Positions 1 through 9,821 of a stretch of 64,000 nt of DNA are shown here, one piece after another (the first letter of the stretch is position 1; the number at the start of each line of letters is the position of its first letter). Origin of the DNA: Candidatus Syntrophocurvum alkaliphilum (lineage in GTDB: Bacteria > Bacillota > Syntrophomonadia > Syntrophomonadales > Syntrophomonadaceae). Under the pieces are notes generated by a model. It was not told the origin of the DNA and did not search any database. It worked only from the letters and a program-made list of their open reading frames with translations. The stretch lies in NCBI RefSeq assembly GCF_009734445.1, contig NZ_CP046457.1:1978001-2042000 (forward strand), written 5' to 3'. A program made the position numbers and the translations under genes.

Positions 1-570
<570 letters not shown>

Positions 571-578
571 TTAGCAAA

Positions 579-1109
579 TTAATATTCAAATGATGTCATG
601 CTTATGCCAATTTCTTTGTTCATTACTTTAGGACATTTTCCTGCATAGGTGCAGTGACTACATACTCTAGAAAGGTTATCTGCACGATGTAATCTTTCAC
701 CTAAGAAACTCATATCTCTACTAATGTTTCTATGTTCATATATAGCTTGACATACAATGTCTGTTTCCATGGGATTAAAAAATGCGCGGGGTAATATTTC
801 TCTAGCTAATTTTGATCCTTGTGATGCATGATCAACACCAATTTTGTACTCTTTCCATTTAGCCACATCATGTAATAGTCCAGCTGCATAAATAACTTCT
901 TTTGCAGCTAGTTTTCCTGTTATGCCAGATTCTCTCATGAAATAATTCAGATCATTGTGTTCAAGCACTAGAATATATAATATGCGCGCCACATCAATGT
1001 GATGCTGCAAGTCATGACGACATACTTCTATGTCAGTCTCTGATTCTACGTTACGTTCTAAGTATTCATTGTAAAGAGTATCCTTTACTAACAACTCTAC
1101 TCTTTTCAC
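579..1109 (-). CDS. HD-domain phosphohydrolase-like protein with C-terminal Cys cluster
   Basis: A 176-residue cytoplasmic protein with an HD metal-dependent phosphohydrolase fold. His36/His37, the His80-Asp81 doublet (GLLHDVAKW), His94, His126 and Asp144 fit the metal-ligand pattern. A C-terminal cluster (Cys150, Cys153, Cys159) resembles a zinc or iron-sulfur site. The start is GTG at 1109, preceded by GAGGTG. It sits directly upstream of folP and is probably cotranscribed. Its substrate is unknown; a role in nucleotide or pterin phosphate turnover is only a guess from context. Confidence 0.75.
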   Translation of the reverse strand: MKRVELLVKDTLYNEYLERNVESETDIEVCRHDLQHHIDVARILYILVLEHNDLNYFMRESGITGKLAAKEVIYAAGLLHDVAKWKEYKIGVDHASQGSKLAREILPRAFFNPMETDIVCQAIYEHRNISRDMSFLGERLHRADNLSRVCSHCTYAGKCPKVMNKEIGISMTSFEY

Positions 1110-1225
1110 TTTTATTCACCTCTATATTTTTTTTGTTTTCTAGTATTTATATTACACTATTGTTGTAAAATTCCTTCATTAAATATCTAATTTGTATAAA
1201 ATTAAGCCTAGTCGAATAATCGGAC

Positions 1226-1278
1226 TTTGCTCAGCTGATTATGAAGTATGAATTAATTAGCTTTTGTTAGTGTAATCA
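1226..1278 (-). repeat. degenerate end fragment of the 230 bp MITE
   Basis: The stretch tttgctcagctgatt...agcttttgttagtgtaatca matches, with several substitutions, the last ~50 bp of the reverse-oriented MITE copies such as the one ending at 42549. It lies in the ftsH/HD-gene gap and seems to be an old remnant. Confidence 0.4.
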
Positions 1279-1300
1279 AATTTTATTAAGCCTATTAGTT

Positions 1301-1328
1301 AAAAAGGGAAAGCAGTACGCTTTCCCTT
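1301..1328 (-). terminator. Rho-independent terminator of ftsH
   Basis: AAGGGAAAGC and GCTTTCCCTT form a 10 bp stem around a 5-base loop. Read on the minus strand it is followed by TTTTT. It lies 19-46 bp after the ftsH stop. Confidence 0.8.
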
Positions 1329-1346
1329 CTTGTATTATTTGTTTTA

Positions 1347-3341
1347 TTAGTCTTTGTTATCCTTTTTATTTGGTTCTATATTTCCCTCTTCCTCTTCTTT
1401 TCTGCGTTGTTCTTCTAATTCTCTTTGTCTTGCCTCTTCTTCTTCTTTTAGCCTTCTTTCTTCCTCTTCTTGATATCTTTTTATTTCTGCTTCTTGAGCT
1501 TCCTGACGTTCTTGTCTTTTAGTAATTATTTCTTTAATATCAGTTTCACCCTTCATAATTGCATCAAATTCATCAGCTTCTACAGTTTCTAACTCCATTA
1601 GCCCTTCCGCAACCTGATGAAGTTTATCCATGCTGTCTTTTAAGATTTGCTCTGCTTTATTGTAGCAGTTATCCACAATGTTGCTCGCTTCTTTATCTAT
1701 AGCATAGGCAATTGCGTCAGAATAGTTTTTGTTTTGAGCTATATCTCTGCCTAAAAATACTTCATCAGATTTTTGCCCAAAGGTTAATGGCCCTAGTTCG
1801 TCTGACATTCCATATTCGGTTATCATTTTTCTTACTATTCCGGTAGTTCTTTCTAGGTCATTTTGAGCTCCTGTACTGATATCATTAAGCACTAATGCTT
1901 CAGCAACTCTTCCTCCTAGCAATGTACATATTTCATCTAATAGATGACTTTTTGTTATATAGTTACGATCTTCCTCTGGTAGCAGCAAGGTATACCCACC
2001 TGCTCGGCCTCGAGGTATTATTGATATTTTATGAACTTTATCACTATATGGTAGGAAATAGCTAACTATAGCATGACCTGCCTCGTGATAAGCAACTAAT
2101 CGTTTTTCTTTTTCAGATATTACTCTAGTTTTCTTCTCTGGACCAGCTATTACTCTTTCTATTGATTCTTCTAGTTCAGTTTGACCTATTTTGGGCTTAC
2201 CTCTTCTAGCAGCCAGTAGAGCTGCTTCATTAACCATATTAGCTAAATCTGCTCCTGTAAAACCGGGGGTTCTTTTAGCTACTATTGATAAGCTCACTTC
2301 ATCAGCTAATGGTTTTTCTCTAGCATGAACTTTGAGTATAGCTTCTCGTCCTTTGACATCAGGATTATCAATTAATATATGTCGATCAAACCTTCCAGGT
2401 CTTAATAATGCCTTATCAAGTATATCTGGTCTGTTTGTTGAAGCCATTACTATTATACCTTCATTGGTTTCAAAACCATCCATCTCTACTAGCAATTGGT
2501 TTAGAGTTTGTTCTCTTTCATCGTGGCCACCGCCATAACCAGCTCCACGTTGACGTCCAACAGCATCTATTTCATCAATATATACTATACAAGGTGCATT
2601 TTTCTTTGCTTGTTCAAATAGATCTCTTACTCTTGATGCACCTACACCCACGAACATTTCCACAAAATCGGATCCACTTATCGAGAAAAATGGAACTCCA
2701 GCTTCGCCTGCCACAGCTTTTGCCATTAAGGTTTTACCTGTACCTGGCGAACCAAAAAGTAGCACGCCTTTAGGTATTTTAGCACCAATTTTTATGAATT
2801 TTTGAGGACTTTTTAGAAATTCAACTACCTCAGCCATTTCTTCTTTAGCCTCTTCAACTCCAGCTACATCGTCAAAGGTAATGTCTACATCCTCACCTGT
2901 AAGCATTTTTGCTTTGGTTTTTCCAAATTGCATTACTCGGTTGCCTCCACCCTGAGTTTGGTTCATGATGAATAGCAAGAATGCAATAAGGATTAGTATA
3001 GGAAACATGGTGGTTAACAGTGTCATCCACCATGGCGGAGGTGGTTCTTGCTCACTTTCAAAAGGCACCTTCTTATCATGGAGTTTTGCAACTAAAGCAC
3101 TTTCTTTAGGAACAATTGCTTCAAAGTTGTCTCCATTTCTAAGAGTACCAGTTACTGTATATACCTGTTCTCCTATTAATAAATGTGCTTCTGAAATTTG
3201 ACCCTGCTCTATGTTACTTACTAACTGAGGGTAATTCATTTCAGTTATTTCTTGCCTCGGTTCTGACGTCATTCTTATTGCAAATAATGCCAAAAGAACT
3301 ATAAGGACATATATAGCAATGTTTTTAAGGGCTCTATCCAA
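1347..3341 (-). CDS. ftsH: ATP-dependent zinc metalloprotease FtsH
   Basis: Membrane-anchored AAA+ protease that unfolds and degrades membrane and regulatory proteins. It has 664 residues. Two membrane helices (~6-22 and ~106-126) flank an extracytoplasmic segment. The AAA module has Walker A GSPGTGKT (197-204), Walker B IVYIDEID (~252-259) and an arginine-finger region RPGRFDR (314-320). The zinc site HEAGH is at 419-423. After the protease domain, from about residue 605, comes a Glu/Lys/Arg-rich tail of about 60 residues predicted to be coiled coil, longer than in many homologues. It follows tilS as in B. subtilis, but the usual hprT between them is absent. Confidence 0.98.
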   Translation of the reverse strand: MDRALKNIAIYVLIVLLALFAIRMTSEPRQEITEMNYPQLVSNIEQGQISEAHLLIGEQVYTVTGTLRNGDNFEAIVPKESALVAKLHDKKVPFESEQEPPPPWWMTLLTTMFPILILIAFLLFIMNQTQGGGNRVMQFGKTKAKMLTGEDVDITFDDVAGVEEAKEEMAEVVEFLKSPQKFIKIGAKIPKGVLLFGSPGTGKTLMAKAVAGEAGVPFFSISGSDFVEMFVGVGASRVRDLFEQAKKNAPCIVYIDEIDAVGRQRGAGYGGGHDEREQTLNQLLVEMDGFETNEGIIVMASTNRPDILDKALLRPGRFDRHILIDNPDVKGREAILKVHAREKPLADEVSLSIVAKRTPGFTGADLANMVNEAALLAARRGKPKIGQTELEESIERVIAGPEKKTRVISEKEKRLVAYHEAGHAIVSYFLPYSDKVHKISIIPRGRAGGYTLLLPEEDRNYITKSHLLDEICTLLGGRVAEALVLNDISTGAQNDLERTTGIVRKMITEYGMSDELGPLTFGQKSDEVFLGRDIAQNKNYSDAIAYAIDKEASNIVDNCYNKAEQILKDSMDKLHQVAEGLMELETVEADEFDAIMKGETDIKEIITKRQERQEAQEAEIKRYQEEEERRLKEEEEARQRELEEQRRKEEEEGNIEPNKKDNKD

Positions 3342-3449
3342 GGTTTTTCCTCCCCTTTTAACTAATCAAAATTTCTGTCATATTGTAGCATAACCGCCTA
3401 ACCTTTTCAATTTCTTAACATTATATTAGATAAATTATCTAAATTTATT

Positions 3450-4832
3450 CTATTTAATTATTGTTTCCATCACTTCCCTTTTTATAACTAAAATCCTTTT
3501 AGTATCTGCATCTACAATAGCATTTTCAGAAACTCTATAGCCTAAAACAGCATAAATTTCCTCATAAGAAGCTAGAATAGGTACACTATCTCTTTCGTAA
3601 TAAGGAATTTTGTTATCAATAAAAAAGTCTTTTAATTTTTTGCTTCCTTTAAGTCCATGAGGCCTAAAGGTATCTCCAGGGTCACGAGACCTTATAAAAA
3701 GAGGTCTATTTATTTTATCATAATCAAGATACATATATATATTTGAATGATTTTTATATTTGTTAGCTTCAATTATATCAAAGGTATAGGTTTCACCTTT
3801 TTCCAATAACTCTACCTGTCCGGGTATTGGCACTTCATAGGAAAATTTATCCTTTATTAAATTTTCGTTTGTAAATACTAGTTTATCATAAGACTTATTA
3901 ACCTTAACCCCTTTTTTTAAATTAATTGTCTTAGATGAGCCTTGCTTTTTACTTAATCCTAAAATGGAATCTACATCATTCATATCCCATCCATTTTCAC
4001 CAGCAAGTTTTGTAAGTGCAAAGATAGCTAGGCGTCGTTTATAGGCAGGGTGAAACTCCTCGATTTTTTGGTTGTCGAGGATGATAAGGTTTTTTTCTTT
4101 TTTTAATAGTATTTTAGACCATAGGTTTTGGGTTTGTTTTTCTATAGCCTCGTTTTCTTCCTTAGCAATTTGAGAAAGCTGGTTTAAGTTTTCTACTATA
4201 CGAGGATTGTATTCTTTTAAGTATGGAATTAGTTCGTTTCTTACTCTGTTTCTTAGGTGTTCAGTGTCATAGTTTGTTTGATCAATATTATAAGGTATTT
4301 TATTTTCTTTAAGATATTCTATAATTTGTGTTTTGGTTAGTGGTAAAAGTGGTCTAATTAAGTGGTTATTTTGAGGTAATATACCTCTTAAACCTTTTAT
4401 ACCACTACCTCTTAAAAAATGTAGTAGAACTGTTTCTGCTACATCATCATGGTGATGAGCAGTTGCAATAAGGTTGGCATTTAGCTCTTTTTTTAGTTGA
4501 GAAAAAAATTTGTAACGCATTATACGTCCTGCTTCTTCTAGGGACAGTTTTTGGTCTTTGGCAATTTGATCTATTTTATATGTGCGCGTATGAGTAGGAA
4601 TGTTTCTTTGGGCACACTGATTAATGACAAATTGCTCTTCTTCATCAGCCTCAGCTCTCAGGCTATGATTTAGATGAGCAGCAGCCAAGGTAATTTGAAG
4701 TTTGTCTTTAAGTTTATGTAAGATGTCTAAAAGGGCCATCGAATCCGGCCCTCCAGACACAGCAATTATAACCAGGCTTTTTGGTTTGATTAGGTTATGC
4801 TGTTTTATGAACTTTTCTACTTTCAATAACAT
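3450..4832 (-). CDS. tilS: tRNA(Ile)-lysidine synthase
   Basis: Converts C34 of the AUA-reading tRNA-Ile to lysidine using ATP and lysine. The N-type ATP pyrophosphatase P-loop SGGPDS is at residues 26-31. The lysidine-synthase C-terminal domain follows (FRPHGLKGSKKLKDFF). I take ATG 4832, 9 bases after AAGG; a TTG nine bases upstream is the alternative. It has 460 residues, normal for the family. It is downstream of spoIIE, separated by a 69 bp perfect palindrome. Confidence 0.95.
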   Translation of the reverse strand: MLLKVEKFIKQHNLIKPKSLVIIAVSGGPDSMALLDILHKLKDKLQITLAAAHLNHSLRAEADEEEQFVINQCAQRNIPTHTRTYKIDQIAKDQKLSLEEAGRIMRYKFFSQLKKELNANLIATAHHHDDVAETVLLHFLRGSGIKGLRGILPQNNHLIRPLLPLTKTQIIEYLKENKIPYNIDQTNYDTEHLRNRVRNELIPYLKEYNPRIVENLNQLSQIAKEENEAIEKQTQNLWSKILLKKEKNLIILDNQKIEEFHPAYKRRLAIFALTKLAGENGWDMNDVDSILGLSKKQGSSKTINLKKGVKVNKSYDKLVFTNENLIKDKFSYEVPIPGQVELLEKGETYTFDIIEANKYKNHSNIYMYLDYDKINRPLFIRSRDPGDTFRPHGLKGSKKLKDFFIDNKIPYYERDSVPILASYEEIYAVLGYRVSENAIVDADTKRILVIKREVMETIIK

Positions 4833-4856
4833 AGTAATCAACCTTAGTAAAATTAG

Positions 4857-4925
4857 TGAGTCAAAGGGGACGGTTCCTTTTGACTCAAGCTTTTTGAGTC
4901 AAAAGGAACCGTCCCCTTTGACTCA
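4857..4925. repeat. nested palindrome, GGGGACGGTT family (GAGTCAAA flank)
   Basis: Two perfect 32-base arms (4857-4888 and 4894-4925) around a 5-base loop. Each arm is itself an inverted repeat: GAGTCAAA, then core GGGGACGGTTCC, then TTTTGACTC. Further partial flank copies (GACTC) follow at ~4927 and ~4939. It lies between spoIIE and tilS and has no T-run, so it is not a normal terminator. Confidence 0.9.
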
Positions 4926-4954
4926 TGACTCGCCTTCCGACTCAATCCCCCCTA

Positions 4955-7435
4955 TTAATTAGGGAAGTTTAGATCGATATACATACATATTACACTCATA
5001 TCATCATTAGGTATACCTCTTGCTTGAGCTAGTGCATGGTTTAGGATGGTTTCAGCTACTATTTGAGGGTCGTCCTCGTTTAGGTTTGATAATAGCTGCA
5101 TTAACCACTCCTCTCCATCTTTTCCTCTTGCGTTTTCTAACACTCCATCACTAACCATTACCAACATATCCTTCGGGCATAATGATCTTTTTTGGCTTTT
5201 TACTTCAACATCGTCTAGTATTCCTGCCGGCAGGCTATTTGAAGTAACTACCCCCACTTTTTTTCCGCGCTTTATATACGAAGGGGCACATCCTATTTTT
5301 ATAAAGTCAACTTCTGCAGTATATAAATCAATCATTGTCATATCTATTGTAGCAAAAGTTTCATTGGTAGATCTAAGTAATAAGGCTGAATTTATAGTTT
5401 TTAATGATATTTCTTTGTTAAAACCACTATTTAATAAGTTTTCTAATAAGCCTACCGCTGTTTTGCTTTCAGTAGAAGCAACCTCTCCTACTCCCATACC
5501 GTCACTTAATGCTATTAGCTCTTTACCTTCTTTGAGAGTAGCTATTGTAAAACTATCTCCGCACACTTTATCCTTAGCAACTTGGGCTGCTCCACTTATT
5601 ACTTTATAGTTAAAGGATCTAGTCAATGTAAATTCACAGGAACCTTTCCCCATAAAGTGAGGACATCGTTTTTCACACACCTCCATTTTTTCTCCCATAA
5701 TAGAAGATATTGATTGAGATATATTTAGTTCACAGTTATCACCTGTAGTACAAGAATCTGTGATTATATTTATATAAAGCTGGTCTCCATTTGTTCTTAT
5801 AGGATTTAGTTCTTTTATGTTCAATCCATAGTTTTTTGTTTCTTTAAATAATTTTTCTCTTAGCTCAAAATCTAGTACAGTTTTTATATCTATTTCTTCG
5901 GCTAGGCCTTTTATTAAATGACTCACCCCTTTTAGTTGATTTGCCACTAAGCCTCTTGATTCTTCTAGTTTTTCTGTCCAATATTCATTCATACGTAAAT
6001 TATCAAATAGGTAGTTTACTGTTGAAATTAAATCTCTACTATATAAACACCTCCTTTTAAATTCAATTGAACAATTTTCGTATTCGATCTGTCCATAGGT
6101 CTCAGCTATAGTAAATAGATCTAGTAGTTCCTGCGAAGTATTATAAGAGTCTTTGTCCCAACAATTATGATGTCTCGAGCATCCTTCGCAAAATCCTTGG
6201 GATAGTTCTTCATATAAGTAGTTTAAATATAATTCTTTATTATTTTTTACTTTAATAGTTTGTTCATCTGTAAATGTTGAGCTAAGTTCATCAAAAACCC
6301 CTGCTAGATGATGAATTCTATTTTGTGCTGCTTCTTTTATTTTGCCATCTATTAGCTCAAAATCTTTTTCTTTTAGGTTGCTTATAGGGCCTAAGCTTTG
6401 TATAGGAACCTTCTCTTTTAATGAAGAAGGGAGTAAAAAGAAAACTATACTAGCAATAGCAGCTTCCCATAAGCCTAATATGGCTGTGTTTATATCTTGT
6501 ATAAAGAATGAGATCCCCATAGCACCTAGCATAAAGCCTATTATTACACCTACACGGCCAAAGTTTTTAAATAATCCCGCTAATAATCCTGCGACTGCGT
6601 ACATTCCTAAAGTATGAGCAAAAATGCTAGAAGCTACAGATGGTATAACTCCTGCCATGACTCCTACCATAGTTCCACCACCACTACCCCATAAAAATGC
6701 TGCCACTAATATAGTAAATTTACACAAGATACCGGTAAGGCTTAAACTTCCTATATAAACATCATTTAGCCCCATTATTATTCCAATACCTAGTATCATA
6801 AATGCTGCAATTTCTTCAAAACTAAATGTTACAAGTGGTTTTCTAGCCTTTACAACATCACTGGCTACTACTAACACAAAGGTTAGTATACCAGCTAATA
6901 GTGCTTCAAATATTACTACCATTTCATTATAAAAGGTTAACCCCTGAGTAAGTAGTAATACTGTCTTTACTAAAATAATTGATGCCGACACCATAAAGGG
7001 TAAAGCCCACCATTTGCGCTCATCTGGAATTGTAATGTAATACAGAACTCCCACAAGTGCAAATAATGCTACTATATTTGACCAGAGGGCATATCCCTCA
7101 AGCACTGTAGCAAACCCTGCTGTTCCTGCTACTGCTAGCAAAATAGCTTTGCGGTTATCCACAAATCCAAATGCTGCTACAAAAGCAAAAATAAAGGGAA
7201 GTAAATCACCTAATATAAATGCTCTTGCCATAATAACTGCAGCTATTACTAATACAATGTTTTCTACTGTAACTAGATCTTTTATAGCTTCACGGCGATT
7301 TGCCGTAATAAGTGTTTTTGAACCTCCCATTAGTTTTTTAATATAATCAATTGAAATTGTTTTCTTAGATTTTGGTTTTCGAACTGGTTGTTCTGCAACT
7401 CTTTGATAAGGGTAAATTTCTAGCCTGTCCAACAT
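4955..7435 (-). CDS. spoIIE: stage II sporulation protein E (PP2C phosphatase)
   Basis: Dephosphorylates SpoIIAA to activate sigma-F in the forespore and takes part in polar septation. With ATG 7435, preceded by AGGAGG, it has 826 residues, almost the length of the B. subtilis protein (827). A longer reading frame upstream lacks support. The N-terminal third is a polytopic membrane region of about ten helices. A middle segment holds a Cys motif (CEGCSRHHNC). The C-terminal PP2C domain has SDGMG near residue 645, SDGVLENA near 760 and NDDMSV near 810. Expression would be expected to depend on Spo0A, but I found no clear 0A box. Confidence 0.97.
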   Translation of the reverse strand: MLDRLEIYPYQRVAEQPVRKPKSKKTISIDYIKKLMGGSKTLITANRREAIKDLVTVENIVLVIAAVIMARAFILGDLLPFIFAFVAAFGFVDNRKAILLAVAGTAGFATVLEGYALWSNIVALFALVGVLYYITIPDERKWWALPFMVSASIILVKTVLLLTQGLTFYNEMVVIFEALLAGILTFVLVVASDVVKARKPLVTFSFEEIAAFMILGIGIIMGLNDVYIGSLSLTGILCKFTILVAAFLWGSGGGTMVGVMAGVIPSVASSIFAHTLGMYAVAGLLAGLFKNFGRVGVIIGFMLGAMGISFFIQDINTAILGLWEAAIASIVFFLLPSSLKEKVPIQSLGPISNLKEKDFELIDGKIKEAAQNRIHHLAGVFDELSSTFTDEQTIKVKNNKELYLNYLYEELSQGFCEGCSRHHNCWDKDSYNTSQELLDLFTIAETYGQIEYENCSIEFKRRCLYSRDLISTVNYLFDNLRMNEYWTEKLEESRGLVANQLKGVSHLIKGLAEEIDIKTVLDFELREKLFKETKNYGLNIKELNPIRTNGDQLYINIITDSCTTGDNCELNISQSISSIMGEKMEVCEKRCPHFMGKGSCEFTLTRSFNYKVISGAAQVAKDKVCGDSFTIATLKEGKELIALSDGMGVGEVASTESKTAVGLLENLLNSGFNKEISLKTINSALLLRSTNETFATIDMTMIDLYTAEVDFIKIGCAPSYIKRGKKVGVVTSNSLPAGILDDVEVKSQKRSLCPKDMLVMVSDGVLENARGKDGEEWLMQLLSNLNEDDPQIVAETILNHALAQARGIPNDDMSVICMYIDLNFPN

Positions 7436-7662
7436 CAGAACACTCCTCCTATCTACATTTGGTTTGGTTTCAGGTCCCCTTATTATAAACAAGAGTATAT
7501 GGTAAAATTTGTCATTACAAGGAGACGTATTCTGATTTTCTTTATACAAATAATTGGTTATATCATTTAAGTTCGAGGAAATCGCAATATAAAAGTGCAG
7601 ATATAGGATGTATTTCGTAAATACAAAAGTGATTTAGTCAAGATTACTATAAAAATAGATAG

Positions 7663-7702
7663 AAAAAAGGGCTTTGCCCGCAATGGCAAAACCCTTTTTA
7701 TA
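7663..7702 (-). terminator. terminator of the focA-type gene
   Basis: AGGGCTTTGCC (7668-7678) pairs with GGCAAAACCCT (7685-7695) including one wobble pair. A and T runs lie on both sides, so it could work in both directions. It lies just after the transporter stop codon. Confidence 0.85.
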
Positions 7703-7721
7703 AATAATAGACTAGTTTAGC

Positions 7722-8537
7722 TTACTTTCTTAGGTATGTATACCAGTAGAATCCTGATACAAATACAACAGCACCTACTATATTACCTAAGGTTACAGGA
7801 ATTAAGTTAGCAAAAACAAAGTTGCCATATGTGAATATTTCAGCTGATGGAACAGCAATTCCTAATGCAGCTGCACCGTTTGCAATAGCAATTCCCATTG
7901 GAATAAAGAACATATTAGCAATACTATGCTCAAATCCGCTGGCTACGAAGGCCATGATTGGGAAGAAACAAGAAAAGATCTTGCCTATTACATCTTTTGC
8001 TGCAAGTGCTAGCCATACAGCCATACATACTAACCAGTTACAAAGAATACCACGTAGGAAAGCTGCTTCCCAAGTTAAATTAAGTTTTCCAGTTGCTATA
8101 CCTAAAGCTCTTTCACCTACAGCTGTTAGAGAAGCACCGTCTGTCCAGTAAACTGAGTTGTAAACTAAAAACACTAAAAGCAAAGAACCTATAAGGTTAG
8201 CAAAATACACTACTACCCAGTTATATACTGTTCCTCCGATTGAAGCCTGTCCGTTTAAGTTTGAAATAACACAAAACATGTTATTACCAGTAAATAGTTC
8301 AGCTCCACCAATAACAGTCATCATTAGACCTACGGAGAAGACTCCACCAAATAAGAATATCTCGAAAGCTTGACCACTAAAATTTTGAGTTACTACAGTT
8401 GCTAAATTAGCTCCAAAAGCTATGTATGCACCTGCTAGGATTCCTAATAAAATCATTTTGCCTATAGGCAGTTCTGCTTTGGCCTTACCACTATTGGCGG
8501 CCGCTGCTGCTACTTCAGCTGGTGTTTGAAAGTTCAT
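7722..8537 (-). CDS. formate/nitrite transporter family channel
   Basis: A 271-residue FNT-family membrane protein with six predicted helices, which as a pentamer would pass formate, nitrite, hydrosulfide or a related small anion. FNT-like features are the N-terminal TPAEVA segment, the GGAELFTGNN motif, and NWLVCMAVW near the second re-entrant helix. Start ATG 8537 follows AAGGGGAGA. It is transcribed divergently from a beta-carbonic anhydrase gene, which favours a one-carbon substrate (formate or bicarbonate), but the substrate cannot be read from sequence. Confidence 0.93.
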   Translation of the reverse strand: MNFQTPAEVAAAAANSGKAKAELPIGKMILLGILAGAYIAFGANLATVVTQNFSGQAFEIFLFGGVFSVGLMMTVIGGAELFTGNNMFCVISNLNGQASIGGTVYNWVVVYFANLIGSLLLVFLVYNSVYWTDGASLTAVGERALGIATGKLNLTWEAAFLRGILCNWLVCMAVWLALAAKDVIGKIFSCFFPIMAFVASGFEHSIANMFFIPMGIAIANGAAALGIAVPSAEIFTYGNFVFANLIPVTLGNIVGAVVFVSGFYWYTYLRK

Positions 8538-9005
8538 TACTTCACTCTCCCCTTCTTTAATAATTTTTTGTTCTTCTAAATGCTATGACTAAGAGCTAGT
8601 TCTAACGTCCCCCCCTTCTAACCAATAAGTTACCTGTTACTTTTACACGCACATTTAAACAAAGTATTTTTAATACTTTATTGCAAATAACAGGCATACT
8701 TATCATAAACCACGGACATAAATTTCCTTAATGCCAGTGGTCAATGCCTTTAATGATTGTTTAATAACAATTTAATTTATACATATTTAATTGCATTGGT
8801 ATTTATGCCCTTTTTATAGACAAAGCCATATTATTGCTAATAATTAAGGCTTATGATATAATAAGTGAAATAAATAACATTTTAAAGCAAAAAATTTAGT
8901 ACAAGATAAGATTCTACAAGAGTTTATATGTTCCTGCAAAAATATTTGTAATATTTAAAAATTTTATGGTTTATATAAATTTTATTAATTCGGAGGTGTG
9001 GTTAT
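8538..9005. other. 468 bp divergent intergenic region
   Basis: This is the promoter region shared by the FNT channel and carbonic anhydrase genes. It has a short inverted repeat AAAGTATTTTTAATACTTT near 8660-8678 and several ATGCC repeats at 8690-8812. I recognise no known riboswitch. A sigma-A-like promoter for the plus side is listed separately. Confidence 0.5.
8834..8862 (+). promoter_or_regulatory. sigma-A-type promoter for carbonic anhydrase
   Basis: TTGCTA (8834-8839), a 17 bp spacer, then TATAAT (8857-8862). This predicts a transcript start near 8869 and a ~137 nt leader before the ATG at 9006. Confidence 0.5.
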
Positions 9006-9707
9006 ATGTCAAACGCTGGCGCAAAAGTCGATGCCAAAAAAGTTTTGGACAATCTCAAGGATGGTATTTTATCATTCGAAAAAAGTTTTCCACTTGAAGA
9101 ATTTAAGAAAGGAGATTTTAAGCACAATCCATCAGTAACACTTCTAAACTGCGCAGATGCCCGCATGCCTGCTAATATGTTTGGACAGTTGTTCAACAAT
9201 GTTTTTGTTATTGAAAATATCGGGAATCAGGTTAGAACAAATGAAGGCTCTGTTTTATATGGGCTTTTACATTTGCGCACACCACTTTTAGTTATTACCG
9301 GACATACTGACTGTGGAGCAATTAAGGCATCCCAAACTAATTTTGTAGATTTAGAATTTGCTTTAAGAAACGAACTTTCTATAGTTAAACAATCAATAGA
9401 GGAAGGAACCTCTAAAAGCAGTTTTGAGTTTAGTAGTGATGCAGCAGTTAAAGCAACTGAATTAGCAGAGTTTAATGTTGATAGCCAGGTTAATTATTTA
9501 ATGAAAAATGAGGCTGTTGCAAACTTAATTAATAATAATGAGTTACTTATACTTGGACTTATGGTAGATTTACATAATATTTATGATAATGGTCACGGGA
9601 AGATTTATACCATAAATGCAAACGGAGAAAATAATGCCGATGTGCTAAAAACATATGCAAATCTAGGAACTTTTGCAGATCAAGCGAAAAGATTAACTAA
9701 GGTTTAA
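9006..9707 (+). CDS. beta-class carbonic anhydrase
   Basis: Interconverts CO2 and bicarbonate using zinc. Predicted zinc ligands are Cys49, His100 and Cys103 with the catalytic Asp51-Arg53 pair (NCADARMP and TGHTDCG). It has 233 residues and no signal peptide, so it is cytoplasmic. The RBS GGAGGTG precedes ATG 9006. It is divergent from the FNT channel, with a terminator downstream. Confidence 0.93.
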   Translation: MSNAGAKVDAKKVLDNLKDGILSFEKSFPLEEFKKGDFKHNPSVTLLNCADARMPANMFGQLFNNVFVIENIGNQVRTNEGSVLYGLLHLRTPLLVITGHTDCGAIKASQTNFVDLEFALRNELSIVKQSIEEGTSKSSFEFSSDAAVKATELAEFNVDSQVNYLMKNEAVANLINNNELLILGLMVDLHNIYDNGHGKIYTINANGENNADVLKTYANLGTFADQAKRLTKV

Positions 9708-9748
9708 GGTTTAATTTTTAATTTTTAATTCTTAATTTTTAATTATAA

Positions 9749-9775
9749 AAGGGGAGCAGTTGTTCCCCTTTTTTT
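9749..9775 (+). terminator. terminator of carbonic anhydrase gene
   Basis: AAGGGGA and TCCCCTT stem followed by a T-run. It is preceded by an AT-rich run of TTAATTTT units. Confidence 0.85.
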
Positions 9776-9782
9776 ATGTTCT

Positions 9783-9820
9783 GTAATGACGGGGACGGTT
9801 TGGAGTGACCCCGTCATTAC
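9783..9820. repeat. single-arm palindrome of the GGGGACGGTT family
   Basis: GTAATGACGGGG (9783-9794) and CCCCGTCATTAC (9809-9820) are perfectly complementary. The core GGGGACGGTT (9791-9800) is shared with the larger elements. It looks like one arm of the larger two-arm palindromes. It lies between the convergent carbonic anhydrase and ppx genes. Confidence 0.75.
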
Positions 9821-9821
9821 C

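Noticed and set aside
2332-2773. Plus-strand reading frames inside ftsH, and similar antisense frames across the window
   Set aside because: They mirror strongly conserved genes on the other strand, lack ribosome sites and give low-complexity proteins.
1668-7165. Isolated TTATCCACA matches at 1668 (ftsH) and ~7157 (spoIIE)
   Set aside because: Single 9-mers inside conserved coding sequence without neighbours; not evidence of a regulatory site.
8538-8820. Riboswitch in the focA-type leader
   Set aside because: The region is long and has short repeats, but no core of a known class (THF, ZTP, fluoride, glycine) fits.
9712-9748. TTAATTTTTAATT-type runs (also near 14473, 14610 and 26474)
   Set aside because: Simple AT-rich tandem sequence, too degenerate and short to call a functional repeat.
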